Shown: positions 10,491 to 22,265, counted from the stretch's first letter. The stretch is DNA of 64,000 nucleotides from Trichopria drosophilae (GCA_030407085.1 CM059582.1:138191001-138255000); one strand, 5' to 3'. Notes: a model not told the origin generated them from the letters alone. Program-made: numbers and translations.

Positions 10491-11184
10491 ATCTTGCCCC
10501 TCTTGTGAGGCGGCGCTATCTTACAAATTAACGAGTGGACTTTTTGTGCAATAAGAAAGTTTTTCTCGGGTAATACTCCAGCCGATCTTTCGGCAACGGA
10601 CCATGCGTGCGATACTAACTGGACCGGGCCCTCCGCGCGGTTAAGTTACCTATATTGCCGATTCACGAGCAATCTTTGTGGGGCCAAGGCTATCTCGCAC
10701 TGCCGGAAGGTAGTGCCGTGTTTTTGTTATGTTTTTGTACGCGAGGCTAACTGTCTCTACAGAGACGCTAAAGTTGTCGCGTATAAGTATGAATGTGTTA
10801 ACTTGAATAGCAGTGTCCGCGGTAAACGACAGCGTCCGGGTAATCCGTGTCAATTTAGAAAGGAAAGTGCAGATGGTTAGATTAGGGAATTCGGGAATTG
10901 ACTGGTTTGTTACTTCACGCGGTAATGTTCGAGAGGGTTTCGGGTAGCGTAATTTCGGTGAGTTGTTCGCGTTTAGTAGATTTCAGTAGAGGGGTATAAT
11001 CTGTCAATTTGGTCGGTTTCAGTAAAGTTTCGTGTGGTTCGGATAACGTTGTTCAGTGTAGTTTCGGTATTAGATCCATGTAGATTCGCGTAGGTAGTGT
11101 AGTGTCGTATTGGGGAGGGCGCGTGAGTATCGGACGAGCACGGTTCCTCGACGGGTTCGTCTCAGGGCGCCGCGACCACGTGCG

Positions 11185-11458
11185 AAAGTCCCGACCGAGT
11201 CCGTCGCAAGGCAGCGCATTTCGAAAGTCCTTGTCGAGTTCGTCGGCGGGCACCCCGTCTTTAGGAATTCCTGCTAGAGTTCGTCGCCAGGCACTGCGTG
11301 TGTAAAGTCCCTGTTGAGTTCGTCGCAGGGCACCGTAGTTAGAAAGTCCTGGTAGAGTTCGTCGCCAGACACCGCGTGCGAAAAGTCCCCGTCGAGTTCG
11401 TCGCAGGGCATCATATTAGGAAGTCCCTGTCGAGCTCTCCGTCGGGGAATCGCGTGTC
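11185..11458 (+). repeat. 39-bp minisatellite, seven units
   Basis: Units begin AAAGTCCC or similar and share GTCGAGTTCGTCGCAGGGCA; lengths are 39, 42, 38, 39, 39, 39 and 39 bases. Several units carry a short stem around the GAGTTCGTCG loop (CCCTG/CAGGG, CCTG/CAGG, CTGG/CCAG). The array ends just before the LINE 3' tail. Although 39 is a multiple of three, the irregular units break any frame. Confidence 0.85.
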
Positions 11459-11630
11459 GTCGCGTATTTATTTATTTATTTATTTAAAGAAACCCTGGGG
11501 CGGACCCAAAGGGCAGATATACATGTATGTATTACAGTTAGATAATTATAAGTAACTTAAACTAAATTAAAATTAAACTAAACTACGATAATTAAATTGA
11601 TCGGGTATACAGAAGAAAGCATTCCGTTAT

Positions 11631-14561
11631 TTACAGTCGTGCTCTTACGAGAGTAGTTGCAATAGCATCATTATTAATTAATAAAGCGCGGAGTTCGTGT
11701 TTTATTTTGGAAATGGTCGAGGAAGAGGTGATAGAGTAAGGTAAGGAGTTCCAGAAATATGGGGCCGATACAGAGAAGGAGTTATTGAATGTAGTGTTAC
11801 GGAAGGAAGGAATGGATAGTGTGTTTGCATTTGCACGACGTGCAGAACGATGTAAGTCGGGCTGATTGGCCGTCAACGCCAGTTTTTCAAACAGGTACTG
11901 TGGACCATGGCCATGCAAGATTTTTGCGATAAGGATACCAAAGAAGTACTCGCGCCTGCTTCTAACCGTGCGCCAGTTCAAGTTAACACGGTACGGTGAA
12001 ATCCGCACATCTCTACGCAGGTTAAAGATGAAACGGATACAGCAATTAATGGCTCTCTGGAGCATAATGTTCTGTTCGTCTGTGAGGTCATAGTACACTA
12101 AACAAGCATAATCTATATGGGGAAAAATCAGGGATTGGACCAATTGCTTTCGAAGTTTAGTTGATAGACACTTGCGGTGGAATTTGATCGAATAAAGCAC
12201 TGAGTTGATTTTGGCGATTATTTTAGTAATGTGGAGTTTTCAATTTAAGGTTGGAGTAATCCATACCCCCAAGTTTTTTCACGAATGTACGAAAGGAATT
12301 GGTTCATTATTAATTAGAACAGCATTTTTGAGTATACTATGATCGAATGAATTGATAAAGAATGAACTGCCAAGAATCATAGCCTTAGTTTTGCTTACAT
12401 TAAGGGAGAGACCATTGCATTAGGCCCAGTTAAACAAGGATTGAGAGTCAAGTTTGATGAGCGCGAGACTACAAGTAAGTTCGGAAACGGGGCATTGTAA
12501 ATATATTTGTGCGTCGTCGGCGAAAAGCATATGCTTGCAATATTTTAGAACATTGCTCAGGTCATTGATGAATATAGAGAAGAGCAAAGGTCCAAGTACA
12601 GATCCTTGTGGGACCCCGCAGGTGGTAGTAGCCCATTCCGAGAGACAACCATCTTCTTTTAATATTGCTTGCGACCTGCCGGTAAGGTAACTATAAAACC
12701 ATCGAAGAACTTCTATGGAACATCCAATGTCACGTAATTTTCTTAACAAGATGCAATGAGGTACCGTGTCGAACGCTTTAGTAAAGTCAAAAACAACAAG
12801 AATTGTTACCATACGACCATCAATACCTCTACGAACATCACCAAGGACGTTTAGAAGAGCAGTTTGAGTGCTAAAGTTAACACGAAACCCCGATTGATAT
12901 TTATCAAGTATATTATGCTTTTGAAGATAGGCAGAAAACTGGTTGTAAACGCATCGCTCGAGATACTTGGAAGCCTCACACAGGTTGGCAATAGGACGAG
13001 TATCAGCAGGAGATAAAGGGACTTTTATTTTGCTGAGAGGGGTAATAAGCGCTTTTTTCCAGGCATCTGGAAATTGTGAGGTTTTCAATGAGGAATTGAA
13101 AATTTGACATAGTGGCGTGATAATCATTCGACCACATAAAGAAAAATGTGTAGAACTGATTCTATCAACACCAGTGGATTTGGAGTTTGAGGACTTAACC
13201 ACACGCTCTATATCCGAAGGGATAAGTGCTTCGAATACGAAAAGTGGACGGTCCAGATTTATAGAGCGGGAAGGTATAACAAGAGAGTCGAATTGAGAGG
13301 ACGAAATAGGAGAGTGAGTTCGGGAAACGTTTGCATAGAATATGTTTAGTGTATCTGCCGAGAAATATTTAAGCGGGGATTTGCTATTATCAGGAACAAT
13401 GCCGAGACTCTTCAAATGGTTCCATAGGTCTTTGGGACGTTTTGCAAGTACAAATTTTTTGCTCACATAAGACTCACGGGCTTGTGATAGATTAAAGTTG
13501 ATTTTGGACCGCATTGCCTTATATTTTCTAAGTAAATTTTCGGAACCTGTTGACTTCGCTGACTTATACAATTTGTCTCGTTGTTTCATAAGATGGCGAA
13601 AATTTACATCGACCCATGGTTTTCTTTTATTAGAAATTATAACCGAGCGATAGGGTGCGGTTAAGTTGAGAGCCATCGTGATCGAAGACGAAAGACTACT
13701 GATTGCGAAATTCATCCCGGTGTTATACCAGTCAATCTGTGCCAAATGGGAATTCAATAATAAATTAAATCTGTCTAGATTGAAGTTACGCATGTCGCGA
13801 GTGAGTTTAGGTCTATGGAAGATATTGGGTTTTGGAAAAAGAAAATTCAATTCTATAAAATCATGGCCAGCAATAAAAGGTGAAACGGTCTTAGAATAAG
13901 AAAAAACATTGGACATCGATTTAGTAATGAATAAATCAAGCCAAGTATCAGAGGAATTGGTATGGTGAGTGGATTTGGACGGAACTAAGCACAGAGAGTA
14001 GAGTACAAGCATCTGGTTAATAAATTCTGATTCAATATTTTTATTGTTCATATTACAGTTAAAATCTCCAGTAATAAGGACATTGTTGTAAATCGGCAAA
14101 TAAGTGGATATGGTTTGAAAGAAAATTGATGGCAGAGCAGCTTTAGGACGCCGATAAATAGCGGCTAATAAGAGTTTATCATGTGGTGTAGACACTTCGC
14201 AAATAATAAATTCGGGAGCATTAACAAATTCACCTGGTGAAGTTGCAAGTATTTTTGTACGATAGTTCGAGTGTACATAAAGAGCGACGCCACCCCGTGA
14301 TTTTCCAAGCCTATTATTTCTGAAAATATCATAATTGTTTATATGCACGAGTGAGTCGGGAATGGTAGGAGTTAAAAATGTTTCGGTAACAGCAATAATT
14401 TGATATCTATTGAAATGGGTATAAGTTGCAATTAGATCTAGATGTGTTAGTAGGCGATTTGCATTGATGTGACCAATTTTTGTAAAAACAGAATTGGAAT
14501 GTAGAGTATGAGAGGAGAGGTTACTAGCATTACAGGGTGGTGACTGCATTGGTGTTGCCAT
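11631..14561 (-). pseudogene. LINE ORF2: endonuclease-reverse transcriptase with three nonsense codons
   Basis: It starts MATPMQSPPC at 14561. The APE-like endonuclease (about residues 25-250) shows HINANRL, TETFL, GDFNCNM, SDTWLDLF and GHDFIELNF, covering the expected Asn, Glu, Asp and His positions. The reverse transcriptase (about 430 onward) shows FDFTKAFDTV (motif A), GVPQGSVLGPLLFSIFINDL (motif B) and LFADD (motif C). The frame stops at TAA 12420-12422, at the usual NGLxLN..KT block, then stays in the same frame with further stops at 12279-12281 and 12240-12242. It finally opens for 189 codons ending at 11631, including the C-terminal FWNSLP block. Only substitutions are needed to explain the breaks; I saw no frameshift. 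It would make no complete polymerase. Confidence 0.9.
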
Positions 14562-14573
14562 AAGGTTTGATGA

Positions 14574-15791
14574 TCAAAGCAAATTGTCAGGAATGGAGGG
14601 AATGATGGATGTGTGTTGGATTAAGTCGCGTTTAAGTTCTGCAAAAGCCTCTTCAGAAGCAATTTTAAGCTTGGTTGATCCCTTAGATTTAATCATATAA
14701 ATTATGCCATTTTCAGTCCAAGGAGTAGGCAAATTATTATCGCGAGCAAACAATTTCACTGACTTAAAAAGCGAGAAAATATGAGGCGAGAGCATTTCAC
14801 GAATAACAATAGGCAACGACGATTGAGTATCAAAGGGTGAGGAGGCCCGTAGACTCCCATATTCACGACGCTTACGCAAAATAAGGTTTTTAGCCATGTC
14901 ACCGCTGACTTCCGCAATGATGGTTTTTGTCACCTGTGGCCGTACACCTATGGCTGCAACGGATTGCCGTCCCGGATTACGTTGAACATTCCTAATCTGT
15001 AGTACATTATACCGTACTTCCGATATGCTTAACTTGTCAAGTATCTTTCCCACGATGTCCTTATTGCTGAGCTCGATGTTCTCTGGTATATTATAAAATA
15101 TGAGTTCCGACGGAATAGGCACTGCACAAACTTCTTCTTGACCAGTTTTTTGGGCGGCTTTTAATTTACATACTTGCGTCTTTAAATTGGCGTTCTCAGT
15201 TTTTAGCTCACGGACTGAGAGTTCAAGATGAGTCTGATTTTTCTGCAGAGAGTCAATCTTAGCCTCGTGATCGTTCAGTCTAATGATTAGGTTGGGTAAT
15301 TTATCCAGTTTTTCTAACTTCTTTTCGATTACATCAAGCTTATCGAGTTTCTGTAAAATCAATTCTAGTGGAATAGTAGAGCTGCTTGTTGAAGGTGCAC
15401 TGGGTTGCAACGGTGTCGGGATAGACTGATTAGGTAAGTTAAGAAAGAACGATTGACATGCAGCTGGTGACGCAGCCGGCTGCGTGTTGTGAGATGATGA
15501 TAAACTGACATTATTGTCTATTGTGGTTTCATCAATTACTGTAGGAAATAGCAGTAAATTACTGTCTTTAGTAGCTTCAGGTACGGTAGTTTCTGGGATT
15601 GCGTTGGTAAATTTAACTTGGCAGCCCGTGCAAACAGAAACCATCTTGCCATACAACTTTACTAAATAAAATGAAGTGCATTTCGGGTGAAAAGAAAGCT
15701 GGCATGCTTCACAGAATTTAGGATTTTTCACTGTCTTGCAAGGTCGGGTACACGGACCATGACAAAAAAATGTTGTTTCCGTGCCTGACAT
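14574..15791 (-). CDS. LINE ORF1 protein with PHD-like finger and coiled coil
   Basis: Intact 405-residue frame starting MSGTETTFFCHGPC, with ACCATGT around the start. Residues about 10-60 carry a Cys/His pattern (CHGPC, CKTVKNPKFCEAC, FHPKC, CTGC) typical of the PHD-type finger in ORF1 of CR1-group LINEs. A Ser/Pro/Thr-rich linker follows, then a coiled coil (about 140-210; LDKLDVIEKKLEKLDKL and LRELK-type heptads). A C-terminal basic region (about 225-390) may be an RNA-binding fold like that of L1 ORF1. The likely role is to coat the LINE RNA as a chaperone in the ribonucleoprotein. It ends 12 bases before ORF2. That it is intact while ORF2 is broken is unremarkable for an old single copy. 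Confidence 0.85.
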   Translation of the reverse strand: MSGTETTFFCHGPCTRPCKTVKNPKFCEACQLSFHPKCTSFYLVKLYGKMVSVCTGCQVKFTNAIPETTVPEATKDSNLLLFPTVIDETTIDNNVSLSSSHNTQPAASPAACQSFFLNLPNQSIPTPLQPSAPSTSSSTIPLELILQKLDKLDVIEKKLEKLDKLPNLIIRLNDHEAKIDSLQKNQTHLELSVRELKTENANLKTQVCKLKAAQKTGQEEVCAVPIPSELIFYNIPENIELSNKDIVGKILDKLSISEVRYNVLQIRNVQRNPGRQSVAAIGVRPQVTKTIIAEVSGDMAKNLILRKRREYGSLRASSPFDTQSSLPIVIREMLSPHIFSLFKSVKLFARDNNLPTPWTENGIIYMIKSKGSTKLKIASEEAFAELKRDLIQHTSIIPSIPDNLL

Positions 15792-16490
15792 GGTAAATTT
15801 CGGTGGTTTTTCGAATATTACTTTACAGAACTAGATCGTGAATGGTGCAATTCGTTTAAAATAAAGGTTAGATTTTTCTCGAGTTAACAAAAGATATAGG
15901 TAAGAATGCCAATCGAAATGGTTCGAGTATTATATGCTTACAATTCGAGAAAAAATAATACAGAGTATGCGAGATTTAGAACTCGTAATTTGAGCATACA
16001 ATTACGGTCATCTGATGCAAACAAGCTTACGAACTGTCATCGACTGTTGCTTCTTGAGTAGACGCTGGAGAAGTACAATCCGAATGTCTTGGGGGGTTCG
16101 ATCGGCGCTCCTCAATGAAATTCGCTTGAATTCGGTGTGATAGAATATAGCAGACAGTCGTAGTAATTAATTTTCGCCAAGTAGAAAAAAGACACTTGCG
16201 CACAGAATGAAAACAATAACAAACCTCACGTTCCGACCTTTAGCGCATGCGCGATTGGGAACACACAAGAAACGTCGCCTTCTTAGGGAATTTACCAAGA
16301 TTGTATTTGCCAAATGTAAATTATTTGAATTAAATCAGAATGGAGATACTTTCTAAGACAATTTATGCACCTTATTAAGATCACGAGAAAACGCACTACC
16401 TTCACACCCGAAATAGTCCACTGGCTTCTAATGATTAAAAGTTAAATCAATTGATTATGCGGAGCCGTCAAGTACATGTCTATGCTGATC
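15792..16490. other. LINE 5' UTR and adjoining unassigned sequence
   Basis: The LINE leader starts at 15792 and its outer border is unknown. A GCGCATGCGC palindrome at about 16243, like an NRF-1 site, lies in a small CpG-rich patch and may be promoter sequence of the LINE or of a host gene. No exon is recognised. Confidence 0.35.
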
Positions 16491-16850
16491 AACTGTCGAA
16501 CCTCATCCATCCCGTATCGGGGAATCGAGTATAGAATTTGGCGTCCGTGATTTGGGACGCGAGAGAGGGCGCGATATACGTAGAGAACCGTCCTCGTCGG
16601 CCGAGGTCGCGGAGTCGTTAGTCTGCGCCGGAGAATCCTCTCCCTTGCCGAGCCGGGAACTTGGGGCTGAGCTAGCGGGCACACCAGCGCGTGCAGCGCG
16701 CCCATAAATTTGTCCAGCTTCGGCTCGGCTGCCGCCCTCTCTTACCATCCGGCGCGCCGTGCGGATTTTTGTGGCCCCCGGGGAAAAGTTCGGTTTTTTG
16801 CAGGCGGCCGGGTGGAGGCGAAGAAGTCGGGGGCGTGGGTCACAATATAT
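16491..16850. other. GC-rich block, unassigned
   Basis: Strongly CpG-rich (GGCGCGATATACG, GCGCGCCC, CCGGCGCGCC) and bounded by AT-rich DNA. Open frames exist on both strands in several registers, which is what high GC alone produces. It could be a CpG promoter or a retroelement fragment; I recognise no protein. Confidence 0.35.
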
Positions 16851-17146
16851 ATATACTTACTATTCATGCTTAAAATTTTGCCCATGCATGCATCAGTTCT
16901 GTTCCTGCAGTTTTCCGGCCACATGAAACATATTTCATTTTCAAGTCCATTAACACAATTTTCATCGTACACAATTGATTTTCCAGTAATAATGCAAAGA
17001 GCCTTATCTTTGCGCAGAATCAGGTATTACGACGGATTAGAACTCATTCTCAATTTCGAGCGCAAGTACTCGTAAATACCTTTAATTATCTCTGGTACAC
17101 AATTGTCATTAAATATTTACGCAGTGAAGAGAGTTACTTATACATA

Positions 17147-18655
17147 TATGGGTAAATCCACAGAACTTTTAACTTTACGCTTTAAGAAAAACATTTTTTT
17201 TTCGGTGGCACACATTTAAAATCAACCTAAACATATAAAATGTAGAAAAAACGACTCGTTTACGACTTTTAAAGGATTGTTCCAGCGCAGTCAGGTAAAA
17301 CGAGTTATAAAATTATATCTTCGAACCAAACATATTTCTGTACGCGGAAAACAGATGAAATTTGTTATTCGGGTTTTTTTTTAAGTTACTGGTCACGAAT
17401 CCGTCAACAGATATTCAGAATTCAAGATGGCGAATTCAATATGGAAGACCGAATTTGTAACAAATTACTCACACAAGCTCAAATTGGGTATTCGGGGGTT
17501 TTCTTTCTTTTTACTTTTAGGTTCATAATATTATACAAATTTTAGCAGCAAACATTTATTTAAGTCGATTTAAGGCATTACGATCCCCGCAATCCTGAAA
17601 AAAAAATTTAAATAGGTATAACGTAAGTTGTCATTAGTACTATATATTTATTCATTTTTAACCAGAAAAGTTGAAGCAAGGGAGATGAAAAACAAAGTTA
17701 CCCAAAGTTACGTTTTCATTATTTCTGGAGCAAAGCTATAGTGAATCTCGACCGATGAGCGACCCCGAATACACAGTTTCAGCGATTCAAGCAACTCTTT
17801 AGGAATTTGGTCCGCCATATTGTATCTACCATCTTCAATTTTTAATATTTGTCAACGTATTTATGATCAGTTACCAATAAAACCCGCGCGTAACAAATTT
17901 CAGCAATTTTCCGTGTAAAGAAAGGAGTTTGGGTCAAAGAGATAATTTCATGTCTCGTTTTACCCCTGGACATCGTATTGTATTTCTGGAACAAGTTCAG
18001 AGTATTATTATGATACCTAAAACAATAAATTACGCCAATAATCGAGGCATTTAATTGTGTATAGTTCGTGTGCCTGACAAAAGTGTCATTTTTCAACAAC
18101 AGTTACGCACGAAGGCTATAGGTTGTAATAGGCACAGAATTGAGATGAGACAAGGCACACCTTATTCCTTGGAATACGTCACGTATTATATCATCAATTT
18201 AAAATTCCCAAAGTATGGAGCCATAATATGGTTTGTTCCAAAAGTTATTGTTAGAAATTAACGAAAATTCCATTTTCCATAAATCTGCTGCACGCGACTT
18301 TGGACGCATGTCATTCTTATTAAGCGATAGGCACACTTATTTTTCGAGTATCTTTGGCTTTTATAAAGTGCCATTAATCAACGACATGATTTTCAAATGA
18401 AAAGAATACACGTTCCAAAAGTTACAGAACAAAATATTAAAAAAAATACGATTTGCACCCAGCAGTTTATTCAAGTTTATGAGCTTTCGTGTTTCCTTTG
18501 GTTTATTAATCAACTATCATGCAAAACAAATAACTGTACCTTGAAAAGCATATCCTTTTTAGTAAATAGTAATGTTTTATAAATATTACTGCACAGCTTA
18601 TTTACGTTAATCTTAAAATAACACGAAAGTCAAAAGTTCTGTGGATTTGCCCATA
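17147..18655. mobile_element. 1.5-kb TA-flanked non-autonomous DNA transposon
   Basis: The left terminus TATGGGTAAATCCACAGAAC is mirrored by the right terminus GTTCTGTGGATTTGCCCATA, with TA at both borders (17145-17146 and 18656-18657). The match extends inward through the adjoining AAAAGTT. No transposase-like frame lies inside; the interior includes a patch near 17426 of the ATGGCGAATTCAATATGG type shared with other elements here. It is probably a deletion derivative of a Tc1/mariner-type element. A lone similar terminus sits at 38489. Confidence 0.8.
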
Positions 18656-19623
18656 TAACAGAAAATATGACATTCTGTATCGAAATCGAAACAACAAATG
18701 TACTGTATTCACTACTATGAAGTGACAGTTCGAAATAGTGCATTTGCGACAATCAGTGCAGACAAATTTTGTGAGGTTTGAGGAAAATCTATAATGAGTG
18801 CATTAATGCAATATTTAATTAATTGCGAAGACGGATCTCTTTGTATCGTGCATGGTCGATCAATTTTATGTGGCCTGAAAATGATAAAAAGAAGAAAAAA
18901 TACAAAGGAGAAATTCTTCAATATAGCAGTACATAACACGCTTTAGATTAATTAAGTATTTGTCTCCTAAAATTCAGAAAACTAACGATATATTTTTTAC
19001 AATGGTATAGTAAAGTGGAGGTTAGAGTTTCAGTGATCGTTGAATTCGCGAAATAATGTTAAAGCAGTGATTTTTAAATGTTGTTTTATTATTTTGAAAA
19101 CGTTATTAAAAAAGATTTCAAGAATGGTATAATCCAGTTAAGAACTAGTGAAGGGTTAATGTTAAATAAATATATCAAAAGATTCTATTTTTAAATAAAT
19201 ATTAAAAATGTATTTTAAAATCTTTTACAACATTTTATAAAATAACTTAATACAAAACTAATTATATCGAACTACTAAATAACGAGGAATAAATATTAAA
19301 TAGATATTTTTAAAATGTTTCTTCCGAATTGAGTTCAAGAAATGAATAATAAAATTTTAATATAGACACTTCGTTGGGTTTCATTTATCGAGCATATTAC
19401 TGTAGCCCCAAGTTACTTTTGTCCTTTTTTGTAGATGATGAGCAGGCACTCTTTGAAAGCATGAAGTTTATTTGTGATGCTAGGAAAAATGAAAATATTG
19501 ACAGAAAAGTATGATTGCGAATATAAAAATGTATGCATTTACAATAATAATTGGCAATTGCGATAAATCTTTATATATCAAAATACGTAGAAAAGGAAGA
19601 AACAAACCCAAAAAGTAAATTTA
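18656..19623. other. AT-rich sequence upstream of the three-exon gene
   Basis: No gene or repeat is supported. The promoter and 5' UTR of the gene starting at 19624 presumably lie in its right part. An in-frame TAG shortly before the ATG limits upstream coding. Confidence 0.4.
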
Positions 19624-20058
19624 ATGGAAGGTACTGGAACACAAAAACAGGTAAACAAATTTTTAATGTATGATTCATTTTCTTAAATTGTGTACAAATA
19701 TATATATTACAAGACATACTGATGGTGTTGTAAATCTACAGATAGAAAGTTTAAAAAGGCAGAAACTGATACAGCAATCTGATATCGATAAAGAGGTATA
19801 TAAGATCTATGATGTAATTAATTGATCATTTACAATTATTAATTATATTTATTAATCTTACTTGAGTTTGATCAAATACGAAGTATTATTTAATTTTAGA
19901 TACACGTCAAAGCTGTACCACTCTACAAAGGTAGTCACCTTTCTGAGGAGGAACGAAATGACATTGCAACCTTAAAGGAATTAGTGAAAATCTTGAGTCA
20001 TATATCCGTACTGGGAGAAAAAGTGGATATTATATTAGGCGTAAGAGTTTACAATTAG
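19624..20058 (+). CDS. Small three-exon gene, about 80 residues, unrecognised
   Basis: Exon 1 (19624-19650) encodes MEGTGTQKQ and ends CAG|GTAAAC. Exon 2 (19742-19795) follows CTACAG and encodes IESLKRQKLIQQSDIDKE, ending at GTATAT. Exon 3 (19900 on) follows TTTTAG and encodes IHVKAVPLYKGSHLSEEERN, then about 27 residues with leucine-rich spacing. All junctions are phase 0. Reading on past 20040 gives VRVYN and a TAG at 20056-20058, with AATAAA-type signals near 20150. However, GGC|GTAAGAGT at 20040/20041 is a strong donor, so there may be more exons. An upstream in-frame TAG supports the chosen ATG. The peptide is highly charged and helical, like a small subunit or coiled-coil protein, and the codon pattern looks truly coding. 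I do not recognise the family. Confidence 0.6.
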
Positions 20059-20499
20059 TACAAGTAGTAGATGTAATGATTACCTATTATAATATCACTT
20101 TAATAACTCCACTCCATTGATTAAAAGTTTTTATAATGTAATTAATATAAAATAAACACATCAGGTTTTACATATCATAGTAAAGATCCTATCGTGTTAT
20201 AGTAAATGTAAAATGTTTCTCTAAAAATTTCCTAACGAGTTTTATTATCATAAATTAACAGTATTGGTAGAATTTACGTAATAGAACAGTAATAAATGAA
20301 CAAACATAATTGCAACAGATATAAGATCAGAGTTGTTTAACTGTATTTAAACTTTATTTGCAAATGTTTGTGCTGACAACGTTCAGTATAATAGAGTATT
20401 CGGTACATATAAACATAAGAGAAAATAGGTTACTTTTTAACACGTATTTACATTTAAATTCACTACAATAATTAGTTAAAAAAATGGGTCAGCTTTACG
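20059..20499. other. AT-rich downstream region
   Basis: Holds a possible polyadenylation signal (AATAAA-like, about 20150) for the preceding gene; otherwise nothing recognised. Confidence 0.4.
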
Positions 20500-20800
20500 T
20501 GCTTGCACCACAGAGGTATATAAGCACGATTGGACACGATTTGTGTCTCAAATCCTCGCAAGCTTTCTCATCATCCCCTCCACGCAACCCTGCGGACGAC
20601 AAGTCCACAGGGGGCCAACACTTGCCTTCGACACGTATAGAACAAGACTACATTTGAAAAAAAAAACCCGACATGTTATCCCGTAGGGCGGACTCAAATG
20701 GTCACCTATCTTCGTTCTAAACGGGGCGAATGCTGCTTAACATGGAAATCGCTAGCCGATAGCATATAATATGCCACTCGGCTAACGGTCTCCCTCTACA
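20500..20800. repeat. GC-rich structured repeat, SINE-like
   Basis: A 300-bp block with a higher GC content than its flanks. Its right part folds into a strong hairpin, GCTAGCCGATAGCATAT against ATGCCACTCGGCTAAC. On the minus strand TTAGCCGAGTGGCATA resembles a tRNA A box, but I find no good B box. An A-rich stretch lies at about 20657. Class uncertain. Confidence 0.35.
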
Positions 20801-21926
20801 ATAATTAGTTTTATTTAATATTACATTAAAACGTTGGAAACTTTTAATTGATTTATTTACTTTAACATATTTTTAATGCGTTTACTCACGTAAAATAAAA
20901 CTGCCTGTTATCTCGAACGCTCCGAGTGCGGCGAGGGGAGAGGTAAGAAAGCAAAAAGTTATTGCTCCAAATTCTAGGATTTGTAAAGAAAATCATTTTT
21001 ACCTAATTGTACTTCATCGAAATATTTCTTATTATCGTGGTTGCCGATAGTTGGACTAAATTTTGCTTCTAACAAATAATAAAAAATAAATTAAAAAAAG
21101 TTACGAACTAAACGTCAAGTTGGGGAACTGATACACTGTGCCTGCTCACATCTCAGCATACAAATATTTTAATTATTTTTAGTTATTTCCTACCATCAGA
21201 CATGGTTGAAACTCGCATATCCATTATTCGGGTTAATATTTTAGGGAATATTTTTTAGAAGAATTATAATGCATTTTTATAATACAGTTTTTTATTACCT
21301 GAGTTCGGTTTGATTTGGAGGTGTACATACATAGTCCATAAAATACAATACTCTTCCTTCAATCTCATTAGCAGGTAAAATATGAATATTGTATGTTTTT
21401 TGCACGGGAATAAAAAAAATCGATAAATTTATATTTGTGTCGTGTTGGATGATCGTTTCATTTCCATCGAAGCAGCGTGTCAGTTCTTGTAGCATTGCAA
21501 ATACTCATCCTTCTTACCACCTCATCTCTGCTTCTAATACAATAAAAAACTAGTGTTGGCGTGGCGCCTCGCTCGCTTCGCTCGCTCAGAAACTTCGGCC
21601 CAGTGGAGAGTCGGCTATTCCTTAATACTCGTTCGTTTACTAACAGCTTTCAATTATATTATAAAATTATATCCATATTTGGGGGTCCAATCATATTTAT
21701 GCCCAAGTGGCTTCGATAGATATGATACAACAATATAGTGTTTCTTATTTGTATGAAAATTGAAAATGATTAACAACCAAGACTTATGGCCTGAGTCGAC
21801 GTAAAATTGAAAATGAGCATTTTTAAAACTTCGACCCCGACGACAGGCCAGCCGAAGTATTAAGGGTATTCTCTCAGAGCACCGGAACGCCACGGTGGCG
21901 GCTTTGGAACTTCTAGACCGGAAGTA
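20801..21926. other. Mixed sequence, nothing recognised
   Basis: AT-rich with a small CpG-rich patch at 21555-21620. No supported exon, RNA or repeat border. Confidence 0.4.
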
Positions 21927-22265
21927 ATCGTAGATGCAACAATTCTCCTTCAATTTTTATGGAATCGTGCTGGAAACGTATTATTCATGACCCTTTTCCT
22001 CAAAGAATGGACGTATTTTGCCCTTTTTGCTAAAATTTTTTTAAGCTCGTAAAAAAAATGATTTCCGGCGACCCTTTTTGAAGACACACGTATACAAGCT
22101 TTACGTGTGTTAGTGAGCACCACAAAAACGGTTAATTACTCATTATCCGCAGCATTTTTGCAAAAAAAGGGAATTTGCGTCCATTCTTGACATCAGCCGG
22201 CTTCTATTCCAAATAATTGCATGTCGTTTTATTTCGAATTGAAGCCAAATTGTTGCATCTACGAT
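21927..22265. repeat. 339-bp inverted-repeat MITE
   Basis: Ends ATCGTAGATGCAACAATT and AATTGTTGCATCTACGAT are perfect inverse copies, with a further CTTCAATT/AATTGAAG match inside. There is no coding frame. The target duplication is unclear because the ends are themselves complementary. Confidence 0.8.

Larger units (their letters stand above)
9270..11458 (+). other. GC-richer block resembling a retroelement LTR or leader, or a promoter region
   Basis: Base composition changes abruptly at about 9230 and stays CpG-rich up to the LINE tail at 11465. A TATA-like TATTTAAATAAA lies at 9669. After it come a long leader with repeated GGTTATCT words (9750-10490) and a 39-bp minisatellite (11185-11458). 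There is no open frame with protein-like composition, no gag or pol and no second LTR. The layout of an upstream region, TATA and a long structured leader would suit an insect LTR element or a non-coding promoter region. The LINE insertion may have separated it from its body. Confidence 0.35.
11465..15791 (-). mobile_element. CR1/Jockey-group LINE (non-LTR retrotransposon)
   Basis: On the minus strand the element reads 5' ORF1 (PHD-like finger plus coiled coil), a 12-base gap, ORF2 (endonuclease plus reverse transcriptase), a 3' UTR, and a tail of TAAA repeats at 11465-11486. A PHD-like ORF1 and a tandem-repeat tail instead of poly-A fit the CR1 group better than Jockey proper, which I infer from family knowledge. 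The 5' end is not defined; the 5' UTR extends some way above 15791. I could not identify a target-site duplication. The element is dead as it stands because ORF2 is interrupted. Confidence 0.85.

Noticed and set aside
16710..17075. 121-residue open frame starting MSSFGSAAALSYHPARR
   Set aside because: It begins in the GC-rich block and runs into AT-rich DNA with a sharp change of composition; there are competing frames on both strands and no recognised domain.
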